A stretch of 64,000 bases of DNA, from contig NZ_JPOC01000033.1 of the NCBI RefSeq assembly GCF_000738775.1, positions 62,001-126,000 of the forward strand, written 5' to 3'. The position numbers were made by a program, and so were the translations under genes. Position 1 is the first letter of the stretch; every line of letters begins with the position of its first letter. This document shows, piece by piece, positions 1 to 8,657 of the stretch. The notes under the pieces were generated by a model. It was given only the letters and a program-made list of their open reading frames with translations, was not told the origin of the DNA and searched no databases. The DNA comes from Prescottella defluvii (GTDB taxonomy: Bacteria; Actinomycetota; Actinomycetes; Mycobacteriales; Mycobacteriaceae).

Positions 1-1248
1 ACGCGACAGCGGGGTGGCGAATCCCTCGGCCGTTCCCAGCGGCTCACCCGACGGGCAGTCGATGACGTTGAGGTTGCCCTGCGGCTTGCCGGTGTTGCCG
101 TCCCGCACGGCATGCGGATCGCCGCACGCCTGCGTCCACGACCACCACGCGCCGCCCATCCGATGTGCGTTCGTGGCGTCGACGAACCGGTCCACGACCG
201 CGGACTGCTCGTCGGCGTCACCGAACCAACCCCACTCTCCCGTCCACAACGGCGCGTCGTACCAGTCGGCTGCCGCCGCAGCGATCCGGAATCCGGACTC
301 GAGGGAAGGGAATTCGCTGCTGACGGTGATCGACTGGTTGTAGAGGTGCGGCGAGAACACCACGAGCGGATCGGTGAGGTAGTGGCGGGGAGGAAGTGCG
401 TCGATCCCGAACGCCGACCAGATCGCGCTCGGCTCGAAGAAGATCAGGTGCGGGAAGCCACCGGATTCGGCCTGCCGAATGGCCGTGATCGCACGCTGGT
501 AGAAGCGGCCGATCTGGTCGGCGGCCAGGATCGGGCCCCGCAGTCCCGGGTTCGGCTCGTTGAGCAGGTCGTAGCCGGCGACGGCGGGTTCGTCCTTGAA
601 CTCGGCGGCCAGGCGGGCCCACGTCGCGACCAGTCGCCCCTGGATGCCCTGCTCGTCGTCGTAGAACGCCTGGAACGCACGGGCAACCGCCGGTGACGCC
701 TCCCGGAGTCCACCGATGGTGCACGTCGTCCACCCACCGGTCAGCGTGGCCCATTCCGGTGCCCCGTCCCAGCCGACACCCGGTTCGAGGAGCGGTGGGC
801 AGTCCTGCCCGGCCGGGGTCCCGATGAACGGACCCCACGCGTCCTGATGCATGTCGAGCACGGTGTAGATGCCGTGGTCCTTCGCGTCCTGGACCGCGGA
901 GCGGATCCGCTGAACGTAGGCCTGGTCGAACGCTCCTCGGGTGGGCTCCAACGCCGACCACGACACGTTCAGCCGCACCACGTCGAACCCGAGCGCGGCC
1001 ATTCGCGCGAAGTCCGTGCGGTCCAGCGGAGCCACCGTCGGTAGGTCGGTCCCGTTCTGCGCGTACTCGTTGAGCTGATTCACGTTCGTGCCGCGCAGCA
1101 GTACCGTCCGACCGTCGACGTCCTTGATCGTGCGGTCCTCGACCGTCAGCTGCGGAAGTGTCCACCCGTCCTCGAGGGGAGCCGCTTCCGCAGCCGGTGC
1201 AGCCTGCAGGGTCAGAGCCGTCAGGGCGATCAACAGCAACGCGCGCAC
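1..1248 (-). CDS. Secreted GH5 endoglycoceramidase-like glycosidase (C-terminus off window)
   Basis: Probably hydrolyses the oligosaccharide-ceramide bond of glycolipids outside the cell. The GTG start at 1248 follows a strong AGGAAGG ribosome site, and 416 codons stay open to the window edge. Residues 1-23 form a signal peptide (MRALLLIALTALTL, then an AEA cleavage region). The GH5 fold begins at RGTNVNQLN (residues 52-60). The acid/base is Glu231 in LLNEPNPG and the likely nucleophile is Glu338 in TGEWGWFG. The motif EGFATPLSR near the cut end is typical of Rhodococcus endoglycoceramidases, which run about 470-490 residues, so some 60-80 residues are missing. Ceramide specificity against endogalactosylceramidase or another GH5 activity cannot be settled here. 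Confidence 0.85.
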   Translation of the reverse strand, partial: MRALLLIALTALTLQAAPAAEAAPLEDGWTLPQLTVEDRTIKDVDGRTVLLRGTNVNQLNEYAQNGTDLPTVAPLDRTDFARMAALGFDVVRLNVSWSALEPTRGAFDQAYVQRIRSAVQDAKDHGIYTVLDMHQDAWGPFIGTPAGQDCPPLLEPGVGWDGAPEWATLTGGWTTCTIGGLREASPAVARAFQAFYDDEQGIQGRLVATWARLAAEFKDEPAVAGYDLLNEPNPGLRGPILAADQIGRFYQRAITAIRQAESGGFPHLIFFEPSAIWSAFGIDALPPRHYLTDPLVVFSPHLYNQSITVSSEFPSLESGFRIAAAAADWYDAPLWTGEWGWFGDADEQSAVVDRFVDATNAHRMGGAWWSWTQACGDPHAVRDGNTGKPQGNLNVIDCPSGEPLGTAEGFATPLSR

Positions 1249-1366
1249 GGTGAGCCTTCCTGTACAACCGTCCAAGTGCCCGCGAGCCTAGACTCGGATC
1301 CCCCGCGCAAGAGTCCGATTCGGAAATCTCGTACGCGGTCAAGGGGCTTCGGAAGGCTGCCGGATC

Positions 1367-2908
1367 TCAGACCAGCTCGCGTTTGAGGATCTTCCCCGTC
1401 GCGGTCATCGGCAACTGCTCGACGATCCGGACCTCGCGGGGATACTTGTAGCTCGCCATCCGGTCCTTCGACCACGCGATCAGGTCGGCGTCGGAGACCT
1501 CGGCACCCGGCTGCGGGATGACGTAGGCGCGCACCTCCTCGCCGTGACTCTCGTGCGGCACCCCGATCACCGCGGCCAACGACACCGCCTCGTGCGTCAT
1601 GAGGACCTCCTCGATCTCGCGCGGATAGACGTTGAAGCCACCGCGCACGATCATGTCCTTGGCCCGGTCGACGATGTAGTAGAAGCCGTCGGCGTCGCGG
1701 CGGGCCAGATCGCCGGTGCGGAACCAGCCGTCGCGCATCACCTCCGCGGTGGCGTCGGGACGGCCGTAGTACCCCTTCATCACGTTGTGTCCGCGAATGG
1801 CGATCTCCCCCACCACGTCCGCGCCCTCGACGATGTTCCAGTCCTTGTCGACGAGCCGGACCTCCACGCCCCACAGCGGAATTCCGATCGAGCCGGCGCG
1901 GGGGTCCTGCTCCGGATCGCTGAACAGCGCGACCGGCGAGGTCTCCGACAACCCGTACCCCTCGAGAATCTGCACTCCGAAGCGCTTCTCGAAGCGCTCG
2001 AGGATCTCGACGGGCAGCGCCGCGCCCCCGGAGATGGCCTTGCGGAGATCGGCGGCGATCCGGCCGACATCGACCGAGTCGTCCACCGCACCGAGCAGGC
2101 CCCAGTACATCGTCGGCACGCCCGCGAACATCGTGATCGACTCGCGCTCCATGATCTCCAGCGCCGCACCGGCCTCGAAGCGCGGCAACAGCACCAGCGT
2201 CGCGCCCATCGAGAACCCGGCATTCATGTTGATCGTCTGCCCGAACGAATGGAACAGCGGAAGCGTCAGCAGGTGGGTGTCCGGCCGGCTCGGCGTGCTG
2301 TCGAACAGTCGGTTGGACGCCAACGCGTTCAGCACCATGTTCGACTGGCTCAGCTCGGCGCCCTTCGGCTGCCCGGTGGTCCCGCTCGTGTACAGGATCA
2401 CGGCGGTGTCCGTCGCCTCCCGCACCACGGTCTCGAAGGTCGCCGGCTGCGCGGGGAGCACCGCCGACAGCGCCTCGATCCCCTCGCCGTACTCGCCGTC
2501 GCCGCCGATCACGAACATGGACCGGCACGAGGCGGCCGCACCGAAGCCCGCCCGCCCGTACTCCCCGATCGGCAGATCCGGTCCGCCCTCGAAGCAGAAG
2601 TACGCCGTGGCCCCGCAGTCCTGCAGGTGGTACGCGATCTCCCGCCCCTTCAACAGGACGTTGAGCGGAACGACCACGGCCCCCGCCTTGAGGATCCCGT
2701 AGTAGACGATCGGGAACCACGGGAGGTTGGGGCAGGAGAGCGCAACCCGGTCACCGGGCTCGATCCCGGACGCGACGAGGAGGTTGGCGATCTGGTTCGC
2801 CAGGCCGTCGGTCTCGGCATAGGTGAACCGGTCGTCGCCCAGCACCAGCGCGTCGCGGGTCGGGTACTTGCGGGCCGAGTCCTCCAGGAACATGGACAGA
2901 TTGAGCAT
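1367..2908 (-). CDS. Fatty-acid/long-chain acyl-CoA ligase (FadD type)
   Basis: Cytoplasmic ANL-superfamily enzyme (513 aa) that adenylates a carboxylic acid and transfers it to CoA. The AMP-binding P-loop YTSGTTGQPKG is at residues 173-183, followed by YGLSETSP, the hinge region GWFRTGDLARRDADG and a C-terminal KILKREL carrying the catalytic lysine. The ATG at 2908 (MLNLSMF) is chosen because GAGGGAGA precedes it and the family normally begins there; the frame is open further upstream but without family similarity. It lies 35 bases downstream of the RBBP9-like hydrolase and is probably the last gene of the BKACE arm. The chain length of the acid is not visible from sequence. Confidence 0.92.
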   Translation of the reverse strand: MLNLSMFLEDSARKYPTRDALVLGDDRFTYAETDGLANQIANLLVASGIEPGDRVALSCPNLPWFPIVYYGILKAGAVVVPLNVLLKGREIAYHLQDCGATAYFCFEGGPDLPIGEYGRAGFGAAASCRSMFVIGGDGEYGEGIEALSAVLPAQPATFETVVREATDTAVILYTSGTTGQPKGAELSQSNMVLNALASNRLFDSTPSRPDTHLLTLPLFHSFGQTINMNAGFSMGATLVLLPRFEAGAALEIMERESITMFAGVPTMYWGLLGAVDDSVDVGRIAADLRKAISGGAALPVEILERFEKRFGVQILEGYGLSETSPVALFSDPEQDPRAGSIGIPLWGVEVRLVDKDWNIVEGADVVGEIAIRGHNVMKGYYGRPDATAEVMRDGWFRTGDLARRDADGFYYIVDRAKDMIVRGGFNVYPREIEEVLMTHEAVSLAAVIGVPHESHGEEVRAYVIPQPGAEVSDADLIAWSKDRMASYKYPREVRIVEQLPMTATGKILKRELV

Positions 2909-2943
2909 CGGGGCGTTCTCCCTCGGGCAGCGATCGTCGGCGG

Positions 2944-3537
2944 TCAGTTGGTCGGCGAGGCCGCGGCGCCGACCGTGGTCAGTAGTTCGTCGAGAAGTTC
3001 GGTGGCGCGGGGCCATTCGCCGTAGCCGGACGCCGGGTTGAGGTGTCCGACCTCGCCGAGGTCGACGAGCCGGGCGCCCCAGTCGCGCGCCATGTCGGCG
3101 ACCACGGCGAACTCGGCCAGCGGGTCGTCGGTGCTGGCGGCGACGATGCTCGGGAACGGCAGCGGGCTGCGCGGGACCGGGTTCCAGCCGTTCGCGTCGA
3201 GGTCCGCCAGGGACGGATAGCCGGCGGGCAGCGGGGTGGAGAGGTCGGACGGGGTGGCCAGGATCGCGCCCGCGACGGGGCGGTCGTGGCGGGCGGCCCA
3301 GTGCACGGTGATCATCACGCCGGCGCTGTGCGCGACGAGCACGACGGGTCCGTCGATGTCGGCCAGGACGGCGTCGAGCGCGGCCACCCGGGCGTCGAGG
3401 CTGAGCTTGTCGTGCTCGAGCGGCGGGACCGTGCGGACCTTGTCGAGGCCGGCGGCCAAAAGCGTCTGCCAGTGGTCCGGGGCGTGGTCACGCAGGCCGG
3501 GAACGATCACGACGGTCGGGGATGCGCTGCTGGGCAT
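2944..3537 (-). CDS. RBBP9/YdeN-family serine hydrolase
   Basis: Small alpha/beta hydrolase (197 aa). The nucleophile serine is in VAHSAGV, the acid in ASTDDPLAE and the histidine in GEVGHLNPASGYGEWP, a signature typical of the RBBP9 family. The ATG at 3537 has a GGAGGAATT ribosome site four bases upstream; the open frame extends further but as arginine-rich noise. Between this gene and the BKACE gene is a strong hairpin, so it may be only partly cotranscribed with it. Possible jobs are ester, thioester or lactone hydrolysis in the neighbouring catabolic pathway; the substrate is unknown. Confidence 0.85.
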   Translation of the reverse strand: MPSSASPTVVIVPGLRDHAPDHWQTLLAAGLDKVRTVPPLEHDKLSLDARVAALDAVLADIDGPVVLVAHSAGVMITVHWAARHDRPVAGAILATPSDLSTPLPAGYPSLADLDANGWNPVPRSPLPFPSIVAASTDDPLAEFAVVADMARDWGARLVDLGEVGHLNPASGYGEWPRATELLDELLTTVGAAASPTN

Positions 3538-3571
3538 GACAATTCCTCCAGAAGAAATCAGGGCGTGCGAG

Positions 3572-3619
3572 GCATTCGGGGTGGGGACACCGACGGGTCG
3601 GTGTCCCCACCCCGAATGC
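3572..3619 (-). terminator. Perfect 23-bp inverted repeat between BKACE and hydrolase genes
   Basis: Arms 3572-3594 and 3597-3619 are exact reverse complements separated by two G residues, giving a very stable GC-rich hairpin. It starts ten bases after the BKACE stop on the minus strand. There is no clear U tract, which is common for actinobacterial terminators. It could end BKACE transcripts, attenuate expression of the downstream hydrolase and ligase, or protect the upstream mRNA end. Confidence 0.8.
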
Positions 3620-3628
3620 TGGGGTCGG

Positions 3629-4684
3629 TCAGGCGTGCTGGGTGAAGCCGACCTGACCGGGGCGACGGTTCGGCGCGTAGCCGAGCTTCTCGAGGGTCTC
3701 GTCGGCGCCGGAGTACGTGGTGCCGATCCGGTAGATGTCGCGGGCCTCCTTCGCGGTGGCGACCTCACGGCCGAGTTCCTTGGCGACGCGGACCAGCTGA
3801 CGGACCTGATCGGCGGAGGTGATCTTGACCTCGCCGCTCGGCGCCCACAGGTTGTCCTCGTTGCCGCACCGCGCGTGCAGGCCCATCGCGATCGCCATCG
3901 TGTTCACCGGCAACACGCTGCGCATCAGCGTCTCGAGCGTCAGGCAGGCGCCGTCCGGGACCCGGTTGACGAACTGCATCATGTTGTACGGGTTCGGGCC
4001 GTCGAAGCCGCCACCGATCGCCACCCACGTGACGTTCAGCGGACCGGTGTAGACGCCGCGGCGGATCAACCGTTCGACGGTCTCGAGCTGCGGAATGCTC
4101 GACAGCTGGAAGTGCGGCTGGATCCCGGCCGCCTGCAACCGGCGCAGGTGCTCCTCGACCCACTCCGGACCGGCCGGCACCGTCATCTCCCGGTAGGTGT
4201 GCGCCAGGTCCGCATTCTCCAGGGAGGTGCCCTTGATGTCGCCCGGGGTCATCAGCTCCATGATGTTCATCTGGCTGGTATTGATCGCGATCGTCACCTG
4301 GTCCGGCTTCGGGTCCAGCTCGGCGAGCATGTGACGGACGTTGTCCGGCAACCACTTCGCGTCCGCGCCGTCACCCTCCGGCGCGAACGAGATCGAGCCA
4401 CCGACCTGCAGGATCATCTCCGGCACCGCCTCCCGCAGCCGGCCCAGGAGCTCGTTGAACTTCGACAGCCGCTTCGAGCCCTTCCCGTCCTCCTCGCGGA
4501 CGTGGATGTGCAGCACCGTCGCGCCCGCCTCGAAGCAGTCGACGGCCTGCTGGACGTGCTCGTCCATCGTCAGCGGCAGGTCCTCGGGGAAGTCCTCGAC
4601 CGCCCACTCCGGCCCGTACGGCGCGACGGTGATGACCAGCTTGTCCTGGTTCTCCGGGAAGAATGCATCGTCATGGAAATGCAT
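3629..4684 (-). CDS. Beta-keto acid cleavage enzyme (BKACE, DUF849 / 3-keto-5-aminohexanoate cleavage family)
   Basis: Zn-dependent TIM-barrel enzymes of this family condense a beta-keto acid with acetyl-CoA and release acetoacetate plus a new acyl-CoA. The protein is 351 aa. The metal pair His59/His61 lies in VLHIHVRE; AINTSQMN and WVAIGGGFDG match the family core. The ATG at 4684 has GGAG seven bases upstream. Length is above the 270-310 aa of classical Kce and fits the longer actinobacterial branch. It is 42 bases downstream of the TauD-type dioxygenase. The actual keto acid cannot be assigned: no carnitine dehydrogenase or lysine-fermentation genes are present. Confidence 0.9.
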   Translation of the reverse strand: MHFHDDAFFPENQDKLVITVAPYGPEWAVEDFPEDLPLTMDEHVQQAVDCFEAGATVLHIHVREEDGKGSKRLSKFNELLGRLREAVPEMILQVGGSISFAPEGDGADAKWLPDNVRHMLAELDPKPDQVTIAINTSQMNIMELMTPGDIKGTSLENADLAHTYREMTVPAGPEWVEEHLRRLQAAGIQPHFQLSSIPQLETVERLIRRGVYTGPLNVTWVAIGGGFDGPNPYNMMQFVNRVPDGACLTLETLMRSVLPVNTMAIAMGLHARCGNEDNLWAPSGEVKITSADQVRQLVRVAKELGREVATAKEARDIYRIGTTYSGADETLEKLGYAPNRRPGQVGFTQHA

Positions 4685-4726
4685 GGGTAACTCCGTTTCT
4701 GGATAGAGAGGTTCGGAAATCGGAAA

Positions 4727-5632
4727 TCAGAACGGGCGGTCGCCGACGATCCCGGCGCGTTCCATCTTTCGGACGGCGGGCCAGTAGTCCTGGACCGCGT
4801 AGTGCTGGGTCGACCGGTTGTCCCAGATCGCGACGCTGTTCTTCGTCCACTGCCAGCGCACCTGGTACTCCGGGATCGTGGCCTGGCTCTGCAGGTACCG
4901 CAGCAACTCACCGGCGCCCGGGGCGTAGTCGATACCGCACCGGACGTTCTCCTCGGTGTGGTAGTTCGTGAGATGCGTCGTGAAGCTGTTGACGAACAGG
5001 ATCTTCTCCCCGGTCTCGGGGTGCGTGCGGACCACCGGGTGCTCCGCGTCGGGGAAGCGCTCCTTGAGTTCGAGCCGCTTCTCCATCGGCAGTCGCGCAC
5101 CGAAGGACGCCTCGATGCTGTGCCGGGCGCGCAGGCCCTCGATCTGCTCTTTGACGCGCTCCGGCAGCCGCTCGTACGCCAACGCCATGTTCACCCAGAT
5201 CGTGTCGCCACCGACGGCGGGACCCTCGACGCACCGGAGCACGCACCCCATCGGCGGGTTCGCGCGCCACGTCGCGTCACAGTGGTAGGCGTTCTCGAAC
5301 GCCTCCCGCGGGCTGTCGAGGTCCTTGTAGATCCGGACGAGGCCGGGATGATCGGGATCGCTGCCGACCACCGGATGATCCTCGAGGGAGCCGAAACGCT
5401 CGGCCAACGCGATGTGTTCGGCCCGGCTCATATCCTGGTCGCGGAAGAACAGCACCTTGTGATCGAGCAACAGCGCCTTCAGTTCGGCGAAGAGGTCGTC
5501 GTCGTGAGAGACGTCGGCCAGGTCGACACCGTGGAGTTCGGCGCCGATACTGCAGGTCAGCGGCCGGGCATCCATCGGCGACACGGGTGTGCCGGTCGCC
5601 GCACGGCCGTGCGCAAGTTCGACAGTGGTCAT
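4727..5632 (-). CDS. TauD/TfdA-family Fe(II)/2-oxoglutarate dioxygenase
   Basis: Predicted to hydroxylate a small organic acid, sulfonate or ether with O2 and 2-oxoglutarate. The facial triad is visible: His117 and Asp119 in YHCDATW and His277 in STQHYAVQDY; Arg288, eleven residues later, is the expected 2-oxoglutarate anchor. Length (301 aa) is normal. The ATG at 5632 follows AAGGAGAG. It lies between quinone reductase and BKACE genes on one strand, so it probably makes a hydroxylated intermediate that becomes the keto acid for BKACE. A gamma-butyrobetaine hydroxylase-like or herbicide-type role is possible but unsupported. Confidence 0.9.
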   Translation of the reverse strand: MTTVELAHGRAATGTPVSPMDARPLTCSIGAELHGVDLADVSHDDDLFAELKALLLDHKVLFFRDQDMSRAEHIALAERFGSLEDHPVVGSDPDHPGLVRIYKDLDSPREAFENAYHCDATWRANPPMGCVLRCVEGPAVGGDTIWVNMALAYERLPERVKEQIEGLRARHSIEASFGARLPMEKRLELKERFPDAEHPVVRTHPETGEKILFVNSFTTHLTNYHTEENVRCGIDYAPGAGELLRYLQSQATIPEYQVRWQWTKNSVAIWDNRSTQHYAVQDYWPAVRKMERAGIVGDRPF

Positions 5633-5726
5633 GGCACTCTCCTTCGAGCTGGAAGTGGTGGGTCGTGGCGTCGCCTCGTGGTGCGCCGATCCACCGAACG
5701 ACGTTGCGTGGATGGATGGTTCGGGA

Positions 5727-6704
5727 TCAGAACGAGAACACCGACGAGCCGATGCTGATACCCGACTCCAGGTCCCGGTGCGCCTGCTCGGCCTCCTCGA
5801 GCGCGTAGTGCTGATTGATCTCGATCTCGATGCGGCCGGCGGCGACGTGACCGAACAACTCGGCCGCGAGCTCGGCCCGCTCGGCGGGATCGGCGATGTA
5901 GTCGGCGAGCGCCGGACGGGTCACGAACAGCGAGCCCTTGACCGCGAGCTCCATGGCGTTGATCGGCGGGATCGGACCGGACGCCGTCCCGAACGCCACG
6001 AGCAGGCCCCGACGCGCCAGCGAATCGATCGACGACTGGTAGGTGGTCTCCCCGATGCTGTCGTACACGACCGGCACACCCTTACCGTCGGTGAGTTCGC
6101 GGACCCGCTCGGCGACGTTCTCCCGCTTGTAGACGATCACCTCGCCGCAGCCGTGAGCGCGGGCCACCTCGGCCTTCGCGTCGCTCGACACGGTGCCGAT
6201 GACGTTGATGCCCAGCAGCTTCGCCCACTGACAGAAGATCAGACCGACGCCGCCGGCGGCGGCGTGCAGCAGCACCGTGTCGCCCGCCTTCAGTGACGGA
6301 GCGATCCTGCGCAGCAGGTAGGACGTGGTGAGTCCGCGCATCGTCATCGCCGCCGCGGTCTCGAACCCGATGCCGTCCGGCAACGCGATCAGGGAATCGG
6401 CGGGCATGACGCGCTCGGTGCTGTACGCACCGAGCGGGCTGCCGGTGTACGTGACGCGGTCGCCCTCCGCGAAGCCGTCGACGCCGGGACCGACCGCCTC
6501 GACGACACCCGCGGCCTCGACACCCATCCCCGCCGGCAGGGGCGCCGGATACAGGCCGGTACGGAAGTAGGTGTCGGCGAAGTTCAGCCCGACCGCCTCG
6601 TGCCGGATCCGCACCTCACCCGGGCCGGGCTCCCCGACCTCCACGGCCTCCCACTTCAGAACCTCCGGACCACCGGTCTCGTAGAAGCGAATCGCCTTTG
6701 CCAT
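5727..6704 (-). CDS. Zinc-independent NADPH:quinone oxidoreductase-like MDR protein
   Basis: Medium-chain dehydrogenase/reductase of the Qor class (325 aa). The N-terminal GroES-like domain has IRHEAVGLNFADTYFRTG; the Rossmann motif is HAAAGGVGLIFCQWAK, and zinc ligands are absent. Such enzymes reduce quinones or enoyl groups. The ATG at 6704 is preceded by GAGGAGAT. It is the first gene of the minus-strand arm, divergent from the AraC regulator, so its promoter lies in 6705-7045. Confidence 0.9.
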   Translation of the reverse strand: MAKAIRFYETGGPEVLKWEAVEVGEPGPGEVRIRHEAVGLNFADTYFRTGLYPAPLPAGMGVEAAGVVEAVGPGVDGFAEGDRVTYTGSPLGAYSTERVMPADSLIALPDGIGFETAAAMTMRGLTTSYLLRRIAPSLKAGDTVLLHAAAGGVGLIFCQWAKLLGINVIGTVSSDAKAEVARAHGCGEVIVYKRENVAERVRELTDGKGVPVVYDSIGETTYQSSIDSLARRGLLVAFGTASGPIPPINAMELAVKGSLFVTRPALADYIADPAERAELAAELFGHVAAGRIEIEINQHYALEEAEQAHRDLESGISIGSSVFSF

Positions 6705-6910
6705 CGAAATCTCCTCAGCTCGCGACCGGACCCGACGGGCCGCTCGATGTGTGTGGTTGCCGAACGTTCACAGCAACCGATCCTGTCCGGGCGCAGATGC
6801 CGTCGGGGGGTTCCCCGGCATCCGGGAGGAGCGACGGTTCGCTCCCCGTCCCGGGCTGTGATCCAACTGACTCGACCGTATCCACGCGACGAAGCTCACA
6901 CATGCCCCTA

Positions 6911-6939
6911 CGGGACATATTTCTGTTCATTTCGGGACA
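6911..6939. promoter_or_regulatory. Direct-repeat half-sites in the AraC/Qor divergent region
   Basis: The 341-base gap 6705-7045 has no gene. Within it CGGGACA occurs at 6911-6917 and again at 6933-6939, exactly 22 bases apart in the same orientation on one DNA face. Two directly repeated half-sites about two helical turns apart are the usual target of AraC-family activators, and the regulator gene starts 107 bases away. The assignment is inferred from spacing and location only. Confidence 0.5.
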
Positions 6940-7045
6940 GGGGAGCTCTCCCCACGGGTTGCGCCACCCCCACCCGGGTGGCACTGTGTCTTGCCACACA
7001 CCCGCCCTCGCGGCGCAACCGGAGTCCCCCAGGAAGGTGATACGA

Positions 7046-8074
7046 GTGTCGAGGCCACTTGCGCGATACGCCTCGCTGACCGGATACATCGAGCTCAGCC
7101 ACGCACTGCATATCGATCCGATCGCCCTGCTGCGATCCACGGGACTGGATCCGTCCGGCCTCGACCTGCAGGATCGCTGGGTACCGGCATCGGCGGTGCT
7201 CCGCCTGCTCGAAGTGTCGGCCACCGCATCCGGTCGTCCGGACTTCGCGCTCAAGCTCGCCGAGCGCCGGCGACTGTCCGCACTCGGGCCGCTGAGCGTG
7301 AGCATCCGCGAGGAACCCGACGCCCGGAGCGCACTGCGAACGCTGATCCGGTACCAGCACATGTACAACGAAGCCCTGCGCATCCGCATGTCCGAACGTG
7401 AGGGACTGACCACGATCAGAATCACCCTCGAACCCGGGGAACCGATGGCCGTCCGGCAGGGCATCGAACTCGCCGCCGCAGTTGTCCACCAGCTGCTGAA
7501 GAGTTTGCTGGGAGATCACTGGCGCCCGGTTGCGGCACTCTTCGAGCACAGCCGGCCACGGGATGACACGACCCACCGGCAGATGTTCGGAGCACCGCTG
7601 ACGTTCGACGCCGACTACAACGCGATCGTCACCTACACGAGCGACCTGAACCAACCGAATCGCCTGTCCGACCCGCTTCTCCGCTCCTACGCGCAGCAGT
7701 TCCTCGACACCCTGTCAGCCCCCGAGGAGCCGACGATCGCCAACCGCGTCCGCGAGCTCGTCGAGCTTCTGCTGCCGACCGGGCGATGCTCCGTCGAACA
7801 GGTTGCCCGCAGTCTCGGGGTCGACCGGCGGACGGTCCATCGCCATCTCGCCAAGTCCGGACAGACGTTCACCTCCGTGCTCGATGCCACCCGCACCGAA
7901 CTGGCGAACCACATGGTCAGCGGCGATCGGTACTCCTTGACGGAGATCTCGGAGATGCTGTCGTTCTCGACGCCGAGCAGCTTCTCGCGCTGGTTCAATC
8001 AGCAGTTCGGCACCTGCCCGCGGGAGTGGCGCAAGCGGGCGATCCCGGACGTCACCGCAGGGGCCGACACCTGA
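7046..8074 (+). CDS. AraC-family transcriptional regulator
   Basis: DNA-binding activator or repressor (342 aa). Residues up to about 190 resemble the arabinose-binding-like sensor domain seen in OruR/ArgR-type regulators (LARYASLTGYIELSHALHID). The C-terminal double helix-turn-helix includes SVEQVARSLGVDRRTVHRHL and FSTPSSFSRWFNQQFG. The GTG at 7046 is chosen because AGGAAGG lies nine bases upstream and the protein family begins here; the open frame continues upstream without similarity. It is divergent from the Qor-TauD-BKACE arm and heads the CMD-MFS-CoA-transferase arm, so it likely controls both. Confidence 0.9.
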   Translation: MSRPLARYASLTGYIELSHALHIDPIALLRSTGLDPSGLDLQDRWVPASAVLRLLEVSATASGRPDFALKLAERRRLSALGPLSVSIREEPDARSALRTLIRYQHMYNEALRIRMSEREGLTTIRITLEPGEPMAVRQGIELAAAVVHQLLKSLLGDHWRPVAALFEHSRPRDDTTHRQMFGAPLTFDADYNAIVTYTSDLNQPNRLSDPLLRSYAQQFLDTLSAPEEPTIANRVRELVELLLPTGRCSVEQVARSLGVDRRTVHRHLAKSGQTFTSVLDATRTELANHMVSGDRYSLTEISEMLSFSTPSSFSRWFNQQFGTCPREWRKRAIPDVTAGADT

Positions 8075-8205
8075 CGGTCGACGATGTCCCGAGATGCACA
8101 GAATCGTGTCCCGGAGGGGAAACTATTGCGAACGGAGCCGAGCTAACGTGATCTGCGCCACGTCCACATCGGACAGTGGCTCACCTCACCCAGTCGACTC
8201 GCGAA

Positions 8206-8607
8206 ATGAGCGCTGCCATGACCACACACCCCGATCCGTCCCCCACTCCGACCATCGATCGAATGCAGCAAGGGGGTAGCTGGAATCCGTTGTGGGATAC
8301 CCTTTTCCGCTGGGACCCGGAGTGGACCGAGCAGTTCATGGCGATGAACGCGGTCCCGATCCGGCGCGGCGTGTTCCCTCCCGAATTCGTCGAATTGCTC
8401 AGCATCGCAATCGATGCCGCTGCCACCCACCTGTACGCACCGGGCGTCCGGCGACACATCCGCGCCGCCCTCGAACTCGGCGTCACCCGCGAACAGATTC
8501 TCACGGTCCTGCAGATGGTCAGCGTCCTCGGGATCCACGCCTGCAACCTCGGGGTGCCGATCCTCGAGGAGGAACTGACCGAGTTCCAAGCCCGACAACA
8601 GAACTGA
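8206..8607 (+). CDS. Carboxymuconolactone decarboxylase (AhpD-like) family protein
   Basis: Small all-helical protein (133 aa from the chosen ATG). The CMD core is RRHIRAALELGVTREQILTVL followed by GIHACNLGVPIL. The redox CxxC pair of true AhpD is absent (THLY occupies that place), so a peroxidase-coupled role is unlikely and a decarboxylase or lactonase-like role is more plausible. Start is uncertain: ATG 8206, ATG 8218 and GTG 8176 are in frame and none has a clear ribosome site. It precedes the MFS carrier by 50 bases and belongs to the AraC-headed arm. Confidence 0.8.
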   Translation: MSAAMTTHPDPSPTPTIDRMQQGGSWNPLWDTLFRWDPEWTEQFMAMNAVPIRRGVFPPEFVELLSIAIDAAATHLYAPGVRRHIRAALELGVTREQILTVLQMVSVLGIHACNLGVPILEEELTEFQARQQN

Positions 8608-8657
8608 CCGTTCTCCGCGCCACCCCTCCCCCAGTCCATCCGCCTCCAGGAGCACAC

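Noticed and set aside
218-1342. 374-codon minus-strand frame at the left edge
   Set aside because: Out of frame with the GH5 gene, which has a signal peptide, ribosome site and catalytic motifs; this one is Arg/Gly-rich noise.
3629-4684. Assigning the BKACE to carnitine or lysine degradation
   Set aside because: Neither a carnitine dehydrogenase nor aminomutase genes lie nearby; the keto-acid substrate is left open.
8206-8607. AhpD-type peroxidase partner
   Set aside because: The redox CxxC motif is absent, so only the general CMD fold is claimed.
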